A program made the translations under genes and the position numbers. A DNA stretch of 14,543 nucleotides from Prevotella sp. (GTDB lineage Bacteria > Bacteroidota > Bacteroidia > Bacteroidales > Bacteroidaceae), in NCBI GenBank assembly GCA_021636625.1, contig JAJWLX010000078.1, positions 1 to 14,543 on the forward strand, given 5' to 3'. Shown here piece after piece: positions 1 through 5,736 of the stretch. How positions within the stretch are numbered: position 1 is the first letter of the stretch; each line of letters begins with the position of its first letter. The notes beneath the pieces are model-generated. The model made no database searches, was not told the origin of the DNA, and saw only the letters and a list, made by a program, of their open reading frames with translations.

Positions 1-514
1 CAGGACCCAGGAACCAATAAACCAATGCCGTGCTAACCAGTTCGAACACCACCTTTACCAACCGGTTGTGGAATCGGTTGTGAATCCATCCCATCAGCAG
101 GGCTCCGAAAAGTGCAACCACAAAAGAAAGCAGGATGTTCTGGTCGCCCATGGCGCACCACAGGGCGATGCTTGGAAGGAAACTCAGGAGATAGCCTGGG
201 AAATCATGCTTGGCTCCATATTGCTTCATCAGTCCCCATACGGCAGTCTGAATGCCTATCAGGAGCAGTCCGATGAAGGCACCACCCAATACAGGCATAT
301 AGTAGAACTGTACCAGAAACTCACTGATATAGTCAGCCAATCCTCCTGGCAGCACAATGCGCTCCAGGAAATAGTTGGTATCAAAGAGAAACATCTGATA
401 CTGTTCCTGAAAGCAGAGCCCTGCCATATAAGGCACAGCCCAGAACAGCATCACAGCCACGCCGAAGAGCAACGACAGCAGCGGTTTCCAAGTTTTAGTG
501 ATCAAATTATTCAT
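1..514 (-). CDS. Multi-pass membrane protein, DUF6057-like, partial
   Basis: The reverse strand is open from an ATG at 514 to the window edge, giving 171 codons of a gene whose 3' part lies outside. The start is fixed because an in-frame TAA lies at 527-529. The protein is strongly hydrophobic. Likely membrane segments are at about residues 12-30, 73-93, 108-121 and 127-143. A conserved-looking block between the first two (FQEQYQMFLFDTNYF at about 35-49, then PGGLADYISEFLVQFYY at about 56-72) resembles the DUF6057 family of Bacteroidota inner-membrane proteins, as I remember it. No function is established for that family that I can name. It follows the HU-like gene by about 60 bases and may be cotranscribed. 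Reading frame and membrane character are clear; the family name is a recollection. Confidence 0.6.
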   Translation of the reverse strand, partial: MNNLITKTWKPLLSLLFGVAVMLFWAVPYMAGLCFQEQYQMFLFDTNYFLERIVLPGGLADYISEFLVQFYYMPVLGGAFIGLLLIGIQTAVWGLMKQYGAKHDFPGYLLSFLPSIALWCAMGDQNILLSFVVALFGALLMGWIHNRFHNRLVKVVFELVSTALVYWFLGP

Positions 515-519
515 TTTTA

Positions 520-558
520 TCAGGTATTAATTTTAATTTCCATTTTCATTTCTCCTTT
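520..558 (-). promoter_or_regulatory. Shine-Dalgarno-like site with 9-codon upstream ORF
   Basis: On the minus strand AAAGGAG (552-558) sits just before ATG at 549. That ATG opens a 9-codon frame (MKMEIKINT) ending in TGA at 520-522, only 5 bases before the ATG of the membrane protein at 514. The membrane-protein start itself has no nearby Shine-Dalgarno sequence. The arrangement would suit translational coupling or reinitiation through a short leader peptide. The sequence is plain; the role is inference, since many Bacteroidota genes lack such sites. Confidence 0.35.
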
Positions 559-576
559 CACAGCTACGCTAAACTT

Positions 577-1254
577 CTATGGCTCAAGACGTTTAGTGTG
601 AAGGGAGATTCCATTGTCTTCATTGCCTTTATTGTCTTCATTGCCTTTATTGTCTTTTGCCAGGAAATAGATAGGAGCATTTATTGCCCCCTCCTTTACC
701 AGAAGCCCTTTCTCGGTAAAATGCTTCAACCATTTCAAGGCTGTCTGCTGGCGCAGGGAGAAATGGTATTCCATGTCGCGTCGGCAAATATAGTCATGCT
801 CTTTTATGAAAGCCACAATCTTATCCCACAACTGTTCTTCGGTGTATCTGCGAGACTTCGTGGTATATTTAGAGCGTTCGAACCTTACCTGTCTAGCCAC
901 CTCGTTCAACAATTCGGCAGTAGGTTTGAAGTTGATGTTACGCAAGCGGATATTATTACCTGTCACCTTATCCATGGATTTACCTTCCGGCAACTCCGTT
1001 GTAACAGACAGCGAGAGATAGCCCACTTGTGGAAGATAGAAACGGGCACCCTGAGAGAGCTCGGTCACGATGAGATCGTGCAGCGATGTCATTACAGCCT
1101 GCACATCACCCCTGGTAAGCGAACATGCTTGCTCTATATGCTGCTCTATCTGCTTACTGGTCATCGGTTCGTGGTCACGCAACCGGACAAATTTCTGTTC
1201 TCCACCTTCGCCCTTCGAGTTATGGATGGAATGGATTTCATACTTTATTGCCAT
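577..1254 (-). CDS. HU-like DNA-binding protein with C-terminal winged helix
   Basis: This 225-residue protein has two parts. Residues 1-125 resemble the long HU variant common in Bacteroidota (HU-HIG type): an N-terminal segment MAIKYEIHSIHN, a helical stretch at 32-68, then GARFYLPQVGYLSLSV at 69-84, which matches the HU beta-arm entry (usually G..v.l.giG.f.l). Residues 135-200 look like a winged helix-turn-helix (RRDMEYHFSLRQQTALKWLKHF, wing near 183-198). The tail from 201 holds a short KGNEDN repeat. It probably acts as a nucleoid-type or regulatory DNA-binding protein in the cytoplasm. It is longer than classical HU (about 90 residues) because of the extra domain. A promoter about 245 bases upstream gives it a long leader. 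The fold assignment is fairly sure; targets are unknown. Confidence 0.75.
   Translation of the reverse strand: MAIKYEIHSIHNSKGEGGEQKFVRLRDHEPMTSKQIEQHIEQACSLTRGDVQAVMTSLHDLIVTELSQGARFYLPQVGYLSLSVTTELPEGKSMDKVTGNNIRLRNINFKPTAELLNEVARQVRFERSKYTTKSRRYTEEQLWDKIVAFIKEHDYICRRDMEYHFSLRQQTALKWLKHFTEKGLLVKEGAINAPIYFLAKDNKGNEDNKGNEDNGISLHTKRLEP
613..656 (-). repeat. 18-bp tandem repeat inside HU-like gene
   Basis: The plus-strand unit ATTGTCTTCATTGCCTTT occurs at 613-630 and 631-648, followed by a partial copy at 649-656. The unit is six codons, so the repeat stays in frame and encodes the KGNEDN repeat in the hydrophilic C-terminal tail. Copy-number change would alter tail length without breaking the frame. 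Confidence 0.85.
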
Positions 1255-1346
1255 AGTTTAGTATTATTAGCTGTTATCACAAGTATGTTATAAGGTGCTA
1301 AGTACTAATGATATAAGCTTGAAGTTCCAGGACTTTCCGACGTGCG

Positions 1347-1434
1347 TCGAACGATGCACGTGCTCACATCGAACGCCGCACGCTCTTACTTCGTTCGATG
1401 CACGCACTCACACCGTTCGGTGTGAGTCGCAAAG
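1347..1434. repeat. Degenerate 22-bp tandem repeat ending in a palindrome
   Basis: Four consecutive 22-base blocks start at 1347, 1369, 1391 and 1413. The first three begin TCGAACG, TCGAACG and TCGTTCG and share a GCACG core 8-12 bases later. The first and third also share GATGCACG and end CTCACA. The fourth (CCGTTCGGTGTGAGTCGC) turns back on the third, so 1406-1427 is a palindrome: ACTCACACC, loop GTTC, GGTGTGAGT. The block is much more GC-rich than its surroundings. It lies inside the predicted 5' leader of the HU-like gene, so it may act as RNA structure, as a protein-binding array, or be a dispersed intergenic repeat. Confidence 0.7.
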
Positions 1435-1499
1435 TTGACCTGTTATAAGCTCTCAGTTGTACAAACATACCCTGCTAAACCTACTTGTTTTACTGCATA

Positions 1500-1531
1500 C
1501 AAAAGTACAATAAAAACTTGTAAACACCAAA
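1500..1531 (-). promoter_or_regulatory. Bacteroidota-type promoter for HU-like gene
   Basis: Read on the minus strand, TTTG (1528-1531) is followed by exactly 20 bases and then TACTTTTG (1500-1507). This matches the known Bacteroidota housekeeping consensus TTTG, 19-21 bases, TAnnTTTG. Transcription should start near 1493, leaving a leader of about 240 nt before the ATG at 1254. Confidence 0.65.
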
Positions 1532-1603
1532 TCTTTTCAACAATTATACTAGAAAGTACGGAAGAAAAGCAAAAAAGTCAAATTCTGTTTACTAAAAGGC
1601 ATG

Positions 1604-1635
1604 AAAAAGCCCCGACTGCAGAACAACAGCCGGGG
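1604..1635 (-). terminator. Intrinsic terminator after YhcG-family gene (copy 1)
   Basis: The minus-strand RNA forms CCCCGGCUG, an 8-nt loop, CAGUCGGGG, then C and five U (hairpin 1610-1635, U-tract 1604-1608). One stem pair is G-U in this RNA but would be an A-C mismatch in plus-strand RNA, so the hairpin fits minus-strand transcription. It begins 7 bases after the stop codon of the upstream gene. Confidence 0.85.
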
Positions 1636-1642
1636 GTTAGAC

Positions 1643-2749
1643 TTATTTATACTTTTCAATTGATTTACCATCTAACGCAGCTTCCAACTCTGCTATAGTT
1701 GGAATAGTTCCTTCAACTTTTACAGGATAAAACTTTTCCAATTCATATTCAGATATTCCAATCGGCTGACTACTTGACTCTAAGGCATATTGTGCCAAAG
1801 TATTATCCTTACTTCTACATATCAGTAAGCCAATAGTTGGATTATCTTTTCCGGCCTCTCTGAGAATATGATTGACAGCCGTAACATAAGTACCGATTTG
1901 TCCAATGTCTTTTGGCTCAAACTTATCTATTTTAACCTCTATAACAACATAACAACGCAGTTTAAGATTATAGAACAACAAGTCTATGAAATTTTCTGTA
2001 TCACCAATTTCTAAGCGATATTCTTTACCCACATAAGCAAAACCTGTACCCAGCTCTATCAAGAAATCCGAGATATTATTCAGCAACGCATCTTTAAGTT
2101 TACGCTCATTATATTTTCCTGTAATTTCTGCAAAACCAAAGCAATACGGATCCTTAGTTATCTCTTTAGCCAAATCGCTATCGATTTTAGGAAGGCTATG
2201 AGTAAAGTTATTCAACGCCTTACCTTGCCGTTCATAAAGTCCTGTCCCTATCCAATTCAAAAGCATAGAGCGACTCCATCCATTCTCTATGGTTTGAGCC
2301 ACATAAAACAACGCTTTCTTCGCATCACCTTTCACTTTATCCATGATGACTTTATGATGTCCCCAAGGTATTTGAAAAACATCCTCAGTTTGGGAGTATA
2401 CATTCTTCAAAGACCCATTCTCTATTTCGCCCCCAACCTGGGGGTGAATTATATATTGCTGAGAATAAAGCAAATAAAAGCGGCGGCAATATCTAAGGTT
2501 TGTAATGGAAAGTCCTTCAACACCAGGCAAGAGTTTTTGCAAATCCTTGCTTAATTGAGTGATGACATATTCGCCCCATCGTTCCTCAACTTTCATTTCA
2601 ACTATATCCTTTCCAAGTTGCCAATAAAATCGCAGTTGCTCGGTATTAACCTTTATCGCTGCTTTTATTTGGCTTCCACGATAACGAACAGCAATTTGTT
2701 TAACCCACTGTTTGTAATCTTTATCTAGGATTTTTAATGAATGCACCAT
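1643..2749 (-). CDS. PD-(D/E)XK nuclease, YhcG/DUF1016 family
   Basis: This 368-residue protein has the usual two-part layout of the YhcG family. Residues about 10-160 form the DUF1016 N-terminal helical domain (QLRFYWQLGKDIVE, then LSKDL and LPGVEGLSITNLRYCRRFY, ending with SRSMLLNWI). Residues about 195-345 form the PD-(D/E)XK nuclease domain. Visible active-site residues are D256 in NFIDLLFYN, E271 and K273 in VVIEVKIDKFEP, and Q284 in DIGQIGTYV, so the site looks intact. Length is normal for the family. Members are predicted DNA nucleases, often near mobile or restriction-type genes; the biological role is not settled. A strong promoter lies about 28 bases upstream of the ATG and a terminator follows directly, so it is a single-gene unit. 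Its promoter and terminator are near copies of those of the neighbouring toxin-antitoxin unit. By eye its codons are AT-rich compared with the sus and housekeeping genes. Confidence 0.85.
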   Translation of the reverse strand: MVHSLKILDKDYKQWVKQIAVRYRGSQIKAAIKVNTEQLRFYWQLGKDIVEMKVEERWGEYVITQLSKDLQKLLPGVEGLSITNLRYCRRFYLLYSQQYIIHPQVGGEIENGSLKNVYSQTEDVFQIPWGHHKVIMDKVKGDAKKALFYVAQTIENGWSRSMLLNWIGTGLYERQGKALNNFTHSLPKIDSDLAKEITKDPYCFGFAEITGKYNERKLKDALLNNISDFLIELGTGFAYVGKEYRLEIGDTENFIDLLFYNLKLRCYVVIEVKIDKFEPKDIGQIGTYVTAVNHILREAGKDNPTIGLLICRSKDNTLAQYALESSSQPIGISEYELEKFYPVKVEGTIPTIAELEAALDGKSIEKYK

Positions 2750-2776
2750 TATACTATAATTTTAATATTGTAAGCG

Positions 2777-2808
2777 CAAAGTTACGACTATTTATCGTAA
2801 CCGCCAAA
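2777..2808 (-). promoter_or_regulatory. Promoter of YhcG-family nuclease gene
   Basis: On the minus strand TTTG (2805-2808), a 20-base spacer and TAACTTTG (2777-2784) match the Bacteroidota consensus TTTG, about 20 bases, TAnnTTTG. The predicted start near 2770 gives a leader of about 20 nt. The spacer and upstream part are shared with the promoter at 4329-4360. Confidence 0.75.
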
Positions 2809-2825
2809 CATTTCGGATAATATTT
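2789..2825. repeat. 37-bp direct repeat, left copy
   Basis: This segment is identical to 4341-4377. It covers most of the promoter spacer, the TTTG element and the AT-rich sequence upstream. Looser similarity runs on both sides, about 52 of 56 positions from 2776 to 2831. The two copies bracket the toxin-antitoxin-nuclease unit in direct orientation. Confidence 0.9.
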
Positions 2826-2841
2826 TAGCATATCAAAAAAG

Positions 2842-2872
2842 AAAAGCCCCGACTGCAGAACGGCAGCCGGGG
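2842..2872 (-). terminator. Intrinsic terminator after PDDEXK_2 gene (copy 2)
   Basis: The same hairpin as at 1604-1635: stem halves 2847-2855 and 2864-2872, an 8-nt loop, and a short U-run from 2842-2845 in the minus-strand RNA. The G-U pair is again favourable only in minus-strand RNA. The stop codon of the upstream gene is 7 bases away, at the same offset as in copy 1, and the last codons are also alike. Confidence 0.85.
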
Positions 2873-2879
2873 GTTAGCC

Positions 2880-3776
2880 TTATTTATTTTTTATTTCATC
2901 TACCAATTTTTCAACTTCCTCTAGAGGGAGCATGGTACCATCTGCAACTTGTTGTGGAGAAAGACCCATAGCAAGTAATCGTTTAGCGGTTTCTATTCTT
3001 TCTTCAGCACGAACTTCTGCAAGACCTTCAGCGTGACCTTCCAACATTGCATTTTCCAAGACATCATTCTGGATCATAATGGCATTGATATGCTCATCAT
3101 AAGCATAACGTTCTGTATTCGACATAGAATAATATCTCAACTTCTCACGTGCCTCCTGCAAACCCAGAGCTTTGGCTTCAGGAGAGATGAAACCATTCTT
3201 TAGGTACTCTACCCATTCCTCGATTGGAGATTTAGCCACCTTATTGAATTCGTTTAAGCGAACCAATATATAAGTTGTGCCAATCTCTGAAGTCGATTTA
3301 CTTACTATTGTATCTTTCTCCCTTGTGCTGATGAGAAGATTATCTTTCGTATGCAAGCCCACAAAATTATTCTGTCCTACATAGATGTAGTCAGAACCTT
3401 TACCCAAGTCAAAGTACAAGATGCTGATGGAATATACCTTCTTTACCTCTTTACAAGTATCGTTCAAATTGACCAACTCTGAGATAGCCTTGGGCACTCC
3501 ATAAAATAAACGTTCCAAATAATACAACCTGGTCATGTTTTGTATTTCAACAAGGATGTCTTCTCCGTTGCTATTTTTCGCCTTTATTTCCATACGATAG
3601 AACTTGTCGTCCGACAGAAGTTGATTATCTTCGTTTTCCAAAACCTCAACAATCTTAATCGGTTCACCCAAAAACACAGTCAAGAAACCCTCAAGTACTC
3701 CAAAGTTTGCCTTTTGGTGAAGTAAGCGAGAGACAGCCCAGTCAAATCGAATGCATTTATCTCTTAATTCTGTCAT
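2880..3776 (-). CDS. PD-(D/E)XK nuclease-like protein (PDDEXK_2, Rpn-related)
   Basis: This 298-residue protein resembles the PDDEXK_2 family, often labelled 'PD-(D/E)XK nuclease family transposase' and related to the Rpn recombination-promoting nucleases. It opens with RFDWAVSRLLHQKANFGVLEGFL (about 10-32), the family's N-terminal helix block. The core is residues 57-79, ending E77-I78-Q79, the usual E-x-Q/K catalytic strand. The position where I expect the family Asp is Glu here (E63 in YRMEIKAK). The C-terminal third is helical and charged, with EGHAEGLAEVRAEE (about 245-258) and a final segment MGLSPQQVADGTMLPLEEVEKL typical of the family tail. Its ATG overlaps the toxin stop codon (ATGA), so it is translationally coupled to the toxin-antitoxin pair. 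A terminator follows its stop at once. No transposon ends were found. Role: probably a DNA nuclease, function in this operon unknown. Confidence 0.8.
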   Translation of the reverse strand: MTELRDKCIRFDWAVSRLLHQKANFGVLEGFLTVFLGEPIKIVEVLENEDNQLLSDDKFYRMEIKAKNSNGEDILVEIQNMTRLYYLERLFYGVPKAISELVNLNDTCKEVKKVYSISILYFDLGKGSDYIYVGQNNFVGLHTKDNLLISTREKDTIVSKSTSEIGTTYILVRLNEFNKVAKSPIEEWVEYLKNGFISPEAKALGLQEAREKLRYYSMSNTERYAYDEHINAIMIQNDVLENAMLEGHAEGLAEVRAEERIETAKRLLAMGLSPQQVADGTMLPLEEVEKLVDEIKNK

Positions 3777-4051
3777 TTTCTATTTTTACTAAACAATTCT
3801 GTATGAGAACCGAGCCTTAACAGCTCTATCATATCATCATCAATCCATATCAACAGATAATCATCTTCAATATGGCACTCCCAACAACCTTTATAATTAC
3901 CTTTAAGAATATGAGCTCTGTATTCTTTCGGAAGAGGCTGCTCTGTCACAAGAAGGCGCAAGACTTTGTCTAAGGCAGTAACCTTATCAGGAAAAAGCCT
4001 ATACTTTTTAAAGTCTTTCTTAAACTTACTTGAATAATGAATATGTTTCAT
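3773..4051 (-). CDS. YafQ-like type II toxin (RelE superfamily)
   Basis: This 92-residue basic protein matches YafQ-family endoribonucleases, which cut mRNA on the ribosome. The pattern H47-I-L-K-G-x-x-x-G, then H60-I-x-x-D64, LLIW, and R-x-G-S-H83-x-x-L-F87 lines up with the known catalytic and RNA-binding residues of E. coli YafQ (H50, H63, D67, H87, F91). One position differs: YafQ has Trp after the Asp, here it is Y65. Length is normal for the family. Its ATG overlaps the antitoxin stop (ATGA) and its own TGA overlaps the next ATG, so the three genes form one tightly coupled operon. The toxin appears intact. Confidence 0.9.
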   Translation of the reverse strand: MKHIHYSSKFKKDFKKYRLFPDKVTALDKVLRLLVTEQPLPKEYRAHILKGNYKGCWECHIEDDYLLIWIDDDMIELLRLGSHTELFSKNRK

Positions 4052-4305
4052 TCTTTCATTAAATCAGCCATTAAATCATCCACGTTATCAAATACGTCTT
4101 TCTTTGCCCATTCTTCACCTCGCTTATATGCTTCTATGTGAGCCTGTGCTTCACGAATAGCCGCTTTCGTTTCTTCATTTGGCTCATACTCCTCTCCTGC
4201 CTGACATTTCTTTGCCAAGCGGGCAACATAAGAATTAACCTTAGCCACAAATTCCTCCAGACTATAACCTGCAGGAACGTTATACTGTAAATTAACTGTC
4301 TGCAT
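4048..4305 (-). CDS. Antitoxin partner of the YafQ-like toxin
   Basis: This 85-residue acidic protein directly precedes the toxin with a 4-base ATGA overlap, the classical antitoxin position. The first 14 residues (MQTVNLQYNVPAGY) could form the N-terminal strand of a small dimer. From about residue 15 the chain looks helical (LEEFVAKVNSYVARLAKK), and the C-terminal part (EEWAKKDVFDNVDDLMADLM) is the likely toxin-wrapping segment. I do not recognise a named family with certainty. The start at 4305 is chosen over a longer frame reaching 4392 because that extension would run through the promoter elements at 4329-4360 and the predicted transcription start near 4322. It presumably binds the toxin and represses its own promoter, as is usual for type II antitoxins. 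Confidence 0.8.
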   Translation of the reverse strand: MQTVNLQYNVPAGYSLEEFVAKVNSYVARLAKKCQAGEEYEPNEETKAAIREAQAHIEAYKRGEEWAKKDVFDNVDDLMADLMKE

Positions 4306-4328
4306 AAAACTAAATTTTAGAACCGCAA

Positions 4329-4360
4329 CAAAGGTACGATTATTTATCGTAACCGCCAAA
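4329..4360 (-). promoter_or_regulatory. Promoter of toxin-antitoxin-nuclease operon
   Basis: On the minus strand TTTG (4357-4360), a 20-base spacer and TACCTTTG (4329-4336) fit the Bacteroidota consensus. Predicted transcription start is near 4322, about 17 nt before the antitoxin ATG. The spacer and upstream sequence duplicate the promoter at 2777-2808. Confidence 0.75.
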
Positions 4361-4377
4361 CATTTCGGATAATATTT
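4341..4377. repeat. 37-bp direct repeat, right copy
   Basis: Identical to 2789-2825 and in the same orientation. It covers the promoter spacer, the TTTG element and the upstream AT-rich stretch of the toxin-antitoxin operon, and lies about 17 bases from the terminator of the sus-like operon. Confidence 0.9.
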
Positions 4378-4394
4378 CAGCATCGGGCACACAG

Positions 4395-4428
4395 AAAAAG
4401 CCCCGACTGTATCACTACAGCCGAGGCT
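4395..4428 (-). terminator. Intrinsic terminator of sus-like operon (copy 3)
   Basis: The minus-strand RNA forms a 13-bp stem (arms 4399-4411 and 4416-4428) closed by a GUGA loop, a GNRA-type tetraloop, then a U-run (4395-4399). Two pairs are G-U in this RNA and would be A-C in plus-strand RNA, so it is built for minus-strand transcription. The outer stem sequence and flanking TTAG are shared with copies 1 and 2, but loop and inner pairs differ in a compensated way. It lies about 37 bases beyond the stop at 4466. Confidence 0.85.
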
Positions 4429-4465
4429 TAGCCTAATTTTATGTTTTAATCACAACGATTTACAC

Positions 4466-5716
4466 CTATTTAGCCTTTTTCTTGAAGACATAGTACCATC
4501 CGGTACTACCATCAGATTGACAAGCTGCTAAAACAAGCTCGTCATTAGATGCTACCAAGACATAATACTTTTGGAAAGCAGCATCACCTTCATTAACATT
4601 TACACCCATAGGAATAACAAACTTATCATTTGTTACTGTTGGGAATGAGATAGTACCCTTATCCCAAGAAGCATCCTTGTGCTCAAGCACATTCACCTTG
4701 ATAGGAAGCGTTGTACCATCACCATTAGTTGCTGTCTTGGAATTGGTATCAATGGTAAAGTAAGCATGAGTACCGCTACGCTTTACACCGCCAGCTTTGC
4801 TACTACCTTGGCCTTCAATGTCTGTATATGATACAGTCCACCACTGAGGACCATTACCGCTACCGAAAGAACCATTGCCCCAAACACCAGAAGCCTTTTC
4901 GTTCCACTCCCATGTGGTTGTACCGTCACCATCTTTACCACCTGCGAGATATTCAAGAAGCTCTGGCTTGGTAGTCAAAGACTCAACTTCGAAAGACCCA
5001 GCATTGTAAGTCTCCTGAGTGCCATCTGCCTTGGTATAAGTCAAGGTAATATTGAACTTACCTTCCTCAACAACCATCAGCTGATCGCCATTCAGAGTAG
5101 CTGTACCAGCAGCCTCATCAGTGCCTTCCTTGGTAATAGCCCAGTCAGAAAGCACACCGTTACCATTCTCAACTTTGAAGACATTACCCTTCTTGCCTTC
5201 CTTGATTTCCTGAATCACCTTTACCTTGCCTGCATCAAAAGCAGTACCGAACTGTACAGACTGACCAGCGAACTCGCCTACAGTAGAAGTATAATTACCC
5301 TCAGAACCAGTTACGCAGAGACGCTTCTGAAGTTCTGCAGAGAGATAAGTAATCTCATCCACGTTCACCGTGAAGTCCTTGGTAAAGTCAACAGCCACGT
5401 TCTTGCAGTGCATAGTAACGGTATTGGCACCTACCTTGGTAACATAGATGGTATCGTATGCCTTGGAAGAAGTTACCGCACCTTCAGCCAACTGGTCAGC
5501 AGTCCACTGGCTTGTGATAGGAGAATGATTCTCAATGATGATACGGTTGCTATTCTTACCATTCACCTGAACAGGTGTTACCTTCGCCTCTACGCTCTCA
5601 GCTGTTACATTCTCAGAGAATCCTGTGCTGCCTGAATCGGTAGAAGGATCACAAGAAGTATAAAGCAATGTCAGCATAGACAATGCAAAAAATATCTTTT
5701 TCATATACTTATTCAT
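4466..5716 (-). CDS. Lipoprotein of SusC/SusD operon, possible surface ligand binder
   Basis: This is a 416-residue secreted lipoprotein. A signal peptide (MKKIFFALSMLTLLYTSC) ends at Cys22, the predicted lipidation site. Residues about 33-250 look like a run of beta-sandwich segments, possibly PKD-like, with many short strands. Residues about 262-416 form a Trp-rich C-terminal domain (TWEWNEKASGVWGNGSFGSG, QWWTVSYTD, YYVFKKK) with aromatic residues of the kind used to bind sugars. It begins 20 bases after the susD-like stop and is the last gene before a terminator, the position of SusE/SusF-type glycan-binding lipoproteins, though no clear sequence match to SusE/F is seen. The start could also be the Met at codon 5. 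Anchoring and position are well supported; ligand binding is inference. Confidence 0.65.
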   Translation of the reverse strand: MNKYMKKIFFALSMLTLLYTSCDPSTDSGSTGFSENVTAESVEAKVTPVQVNGKNSNRIIIENHSPITSQWTADQLAEGAVTSSKAYDTIYVTKVGANTVTMHCKNVAVDFTKDFTVNVDEITYLSAELQKRLCVTGSEGNYTSTVGEFAGQSVQFGTAFDAGKVKVIQEIKEGKKGNVFKVENGNGVLSDWAITKEGTDEAAGTATLNGDQLMVVEEGKFNITLTYTKADGTQETYNAGSFEVESLTTKPELLEYLAGGKDGDGTTTWEWNEKASGVWGNGSFGSGNGPQWWTVSYTDIEGQGSSKAGGVKRSGTHAYFTIDTNSKTATNGDGTTLPIKVNVLEHKDASWDKGTISFPTVTNDKFVIPMGVNVNEGDAAFQKYYVLVASNDELVLAACQSDGSTGWYYVFKKKAK

Positions 5717-5736
5717 TTAAAAGATTAAAGAATTGA

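Larger units (their letters stand above)
1255..1642. other. 388-bp intergenic region: leader, repeats, promoter, terminator
   Basis: No gene is credible here. From low to high coordinates it holds an AT-rich leader next to the HU-like gene, a degenerate 22-bp tandem repeat with a palindrome (1347-1434), a good minus-strand promoter (1500-1531), about 70 bases with nothing recognisable, and the terminator of the YhcG-family gene (1604-1635). Confidence 0.7.

Noticed and set aside
566..599. Hairpin terminator after the HU-like gene
   Set aside because: The CTAAAC/GTTTAG arms are short and lie partly inside the coding end. Pairing is weaker in the minus-strand RNA and no U-run follows.
68..601. 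Plus-strand open frame of 177 codons at the window start
   Set aside because: It is antisense to the hydrophobic DUF6057-like frame and overlaps the HU-like 3' end. Its translation is low in complexity sense, with no domain.
1347..1434. CRISPR array
   Set aside because: Blocks are 22 bases head-to-tail without unique spacers, and they are degenerate and partly inverted. No cas genes are near.
1430..1437. Second promoter with CAACTTTG on the minus strand
   Set aside because: It misses the first T of TAnnTTTG, and the nearest TTTG upstream is 24 bases away, outside the usual 19-21. The promoter at 1500-1531 is far better.
2789..4377. Complete insertion sequence or transposon around the PDDEXK_2 gene
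   Set aside because: Despite the 'transposase' label used for the family, the flanks are direct repeats made of promoter and terminator sequence. No terminal inverted repeats or target-site duplication were found.
4306..4392. Longer antitoxin reading from an ATG at 4392
   Set aside because: The extra 29 codons cross the promoter elements and the 37-bp repeat, and start upstream of the predicted transcription start. The Met at 4305 is the natural start.
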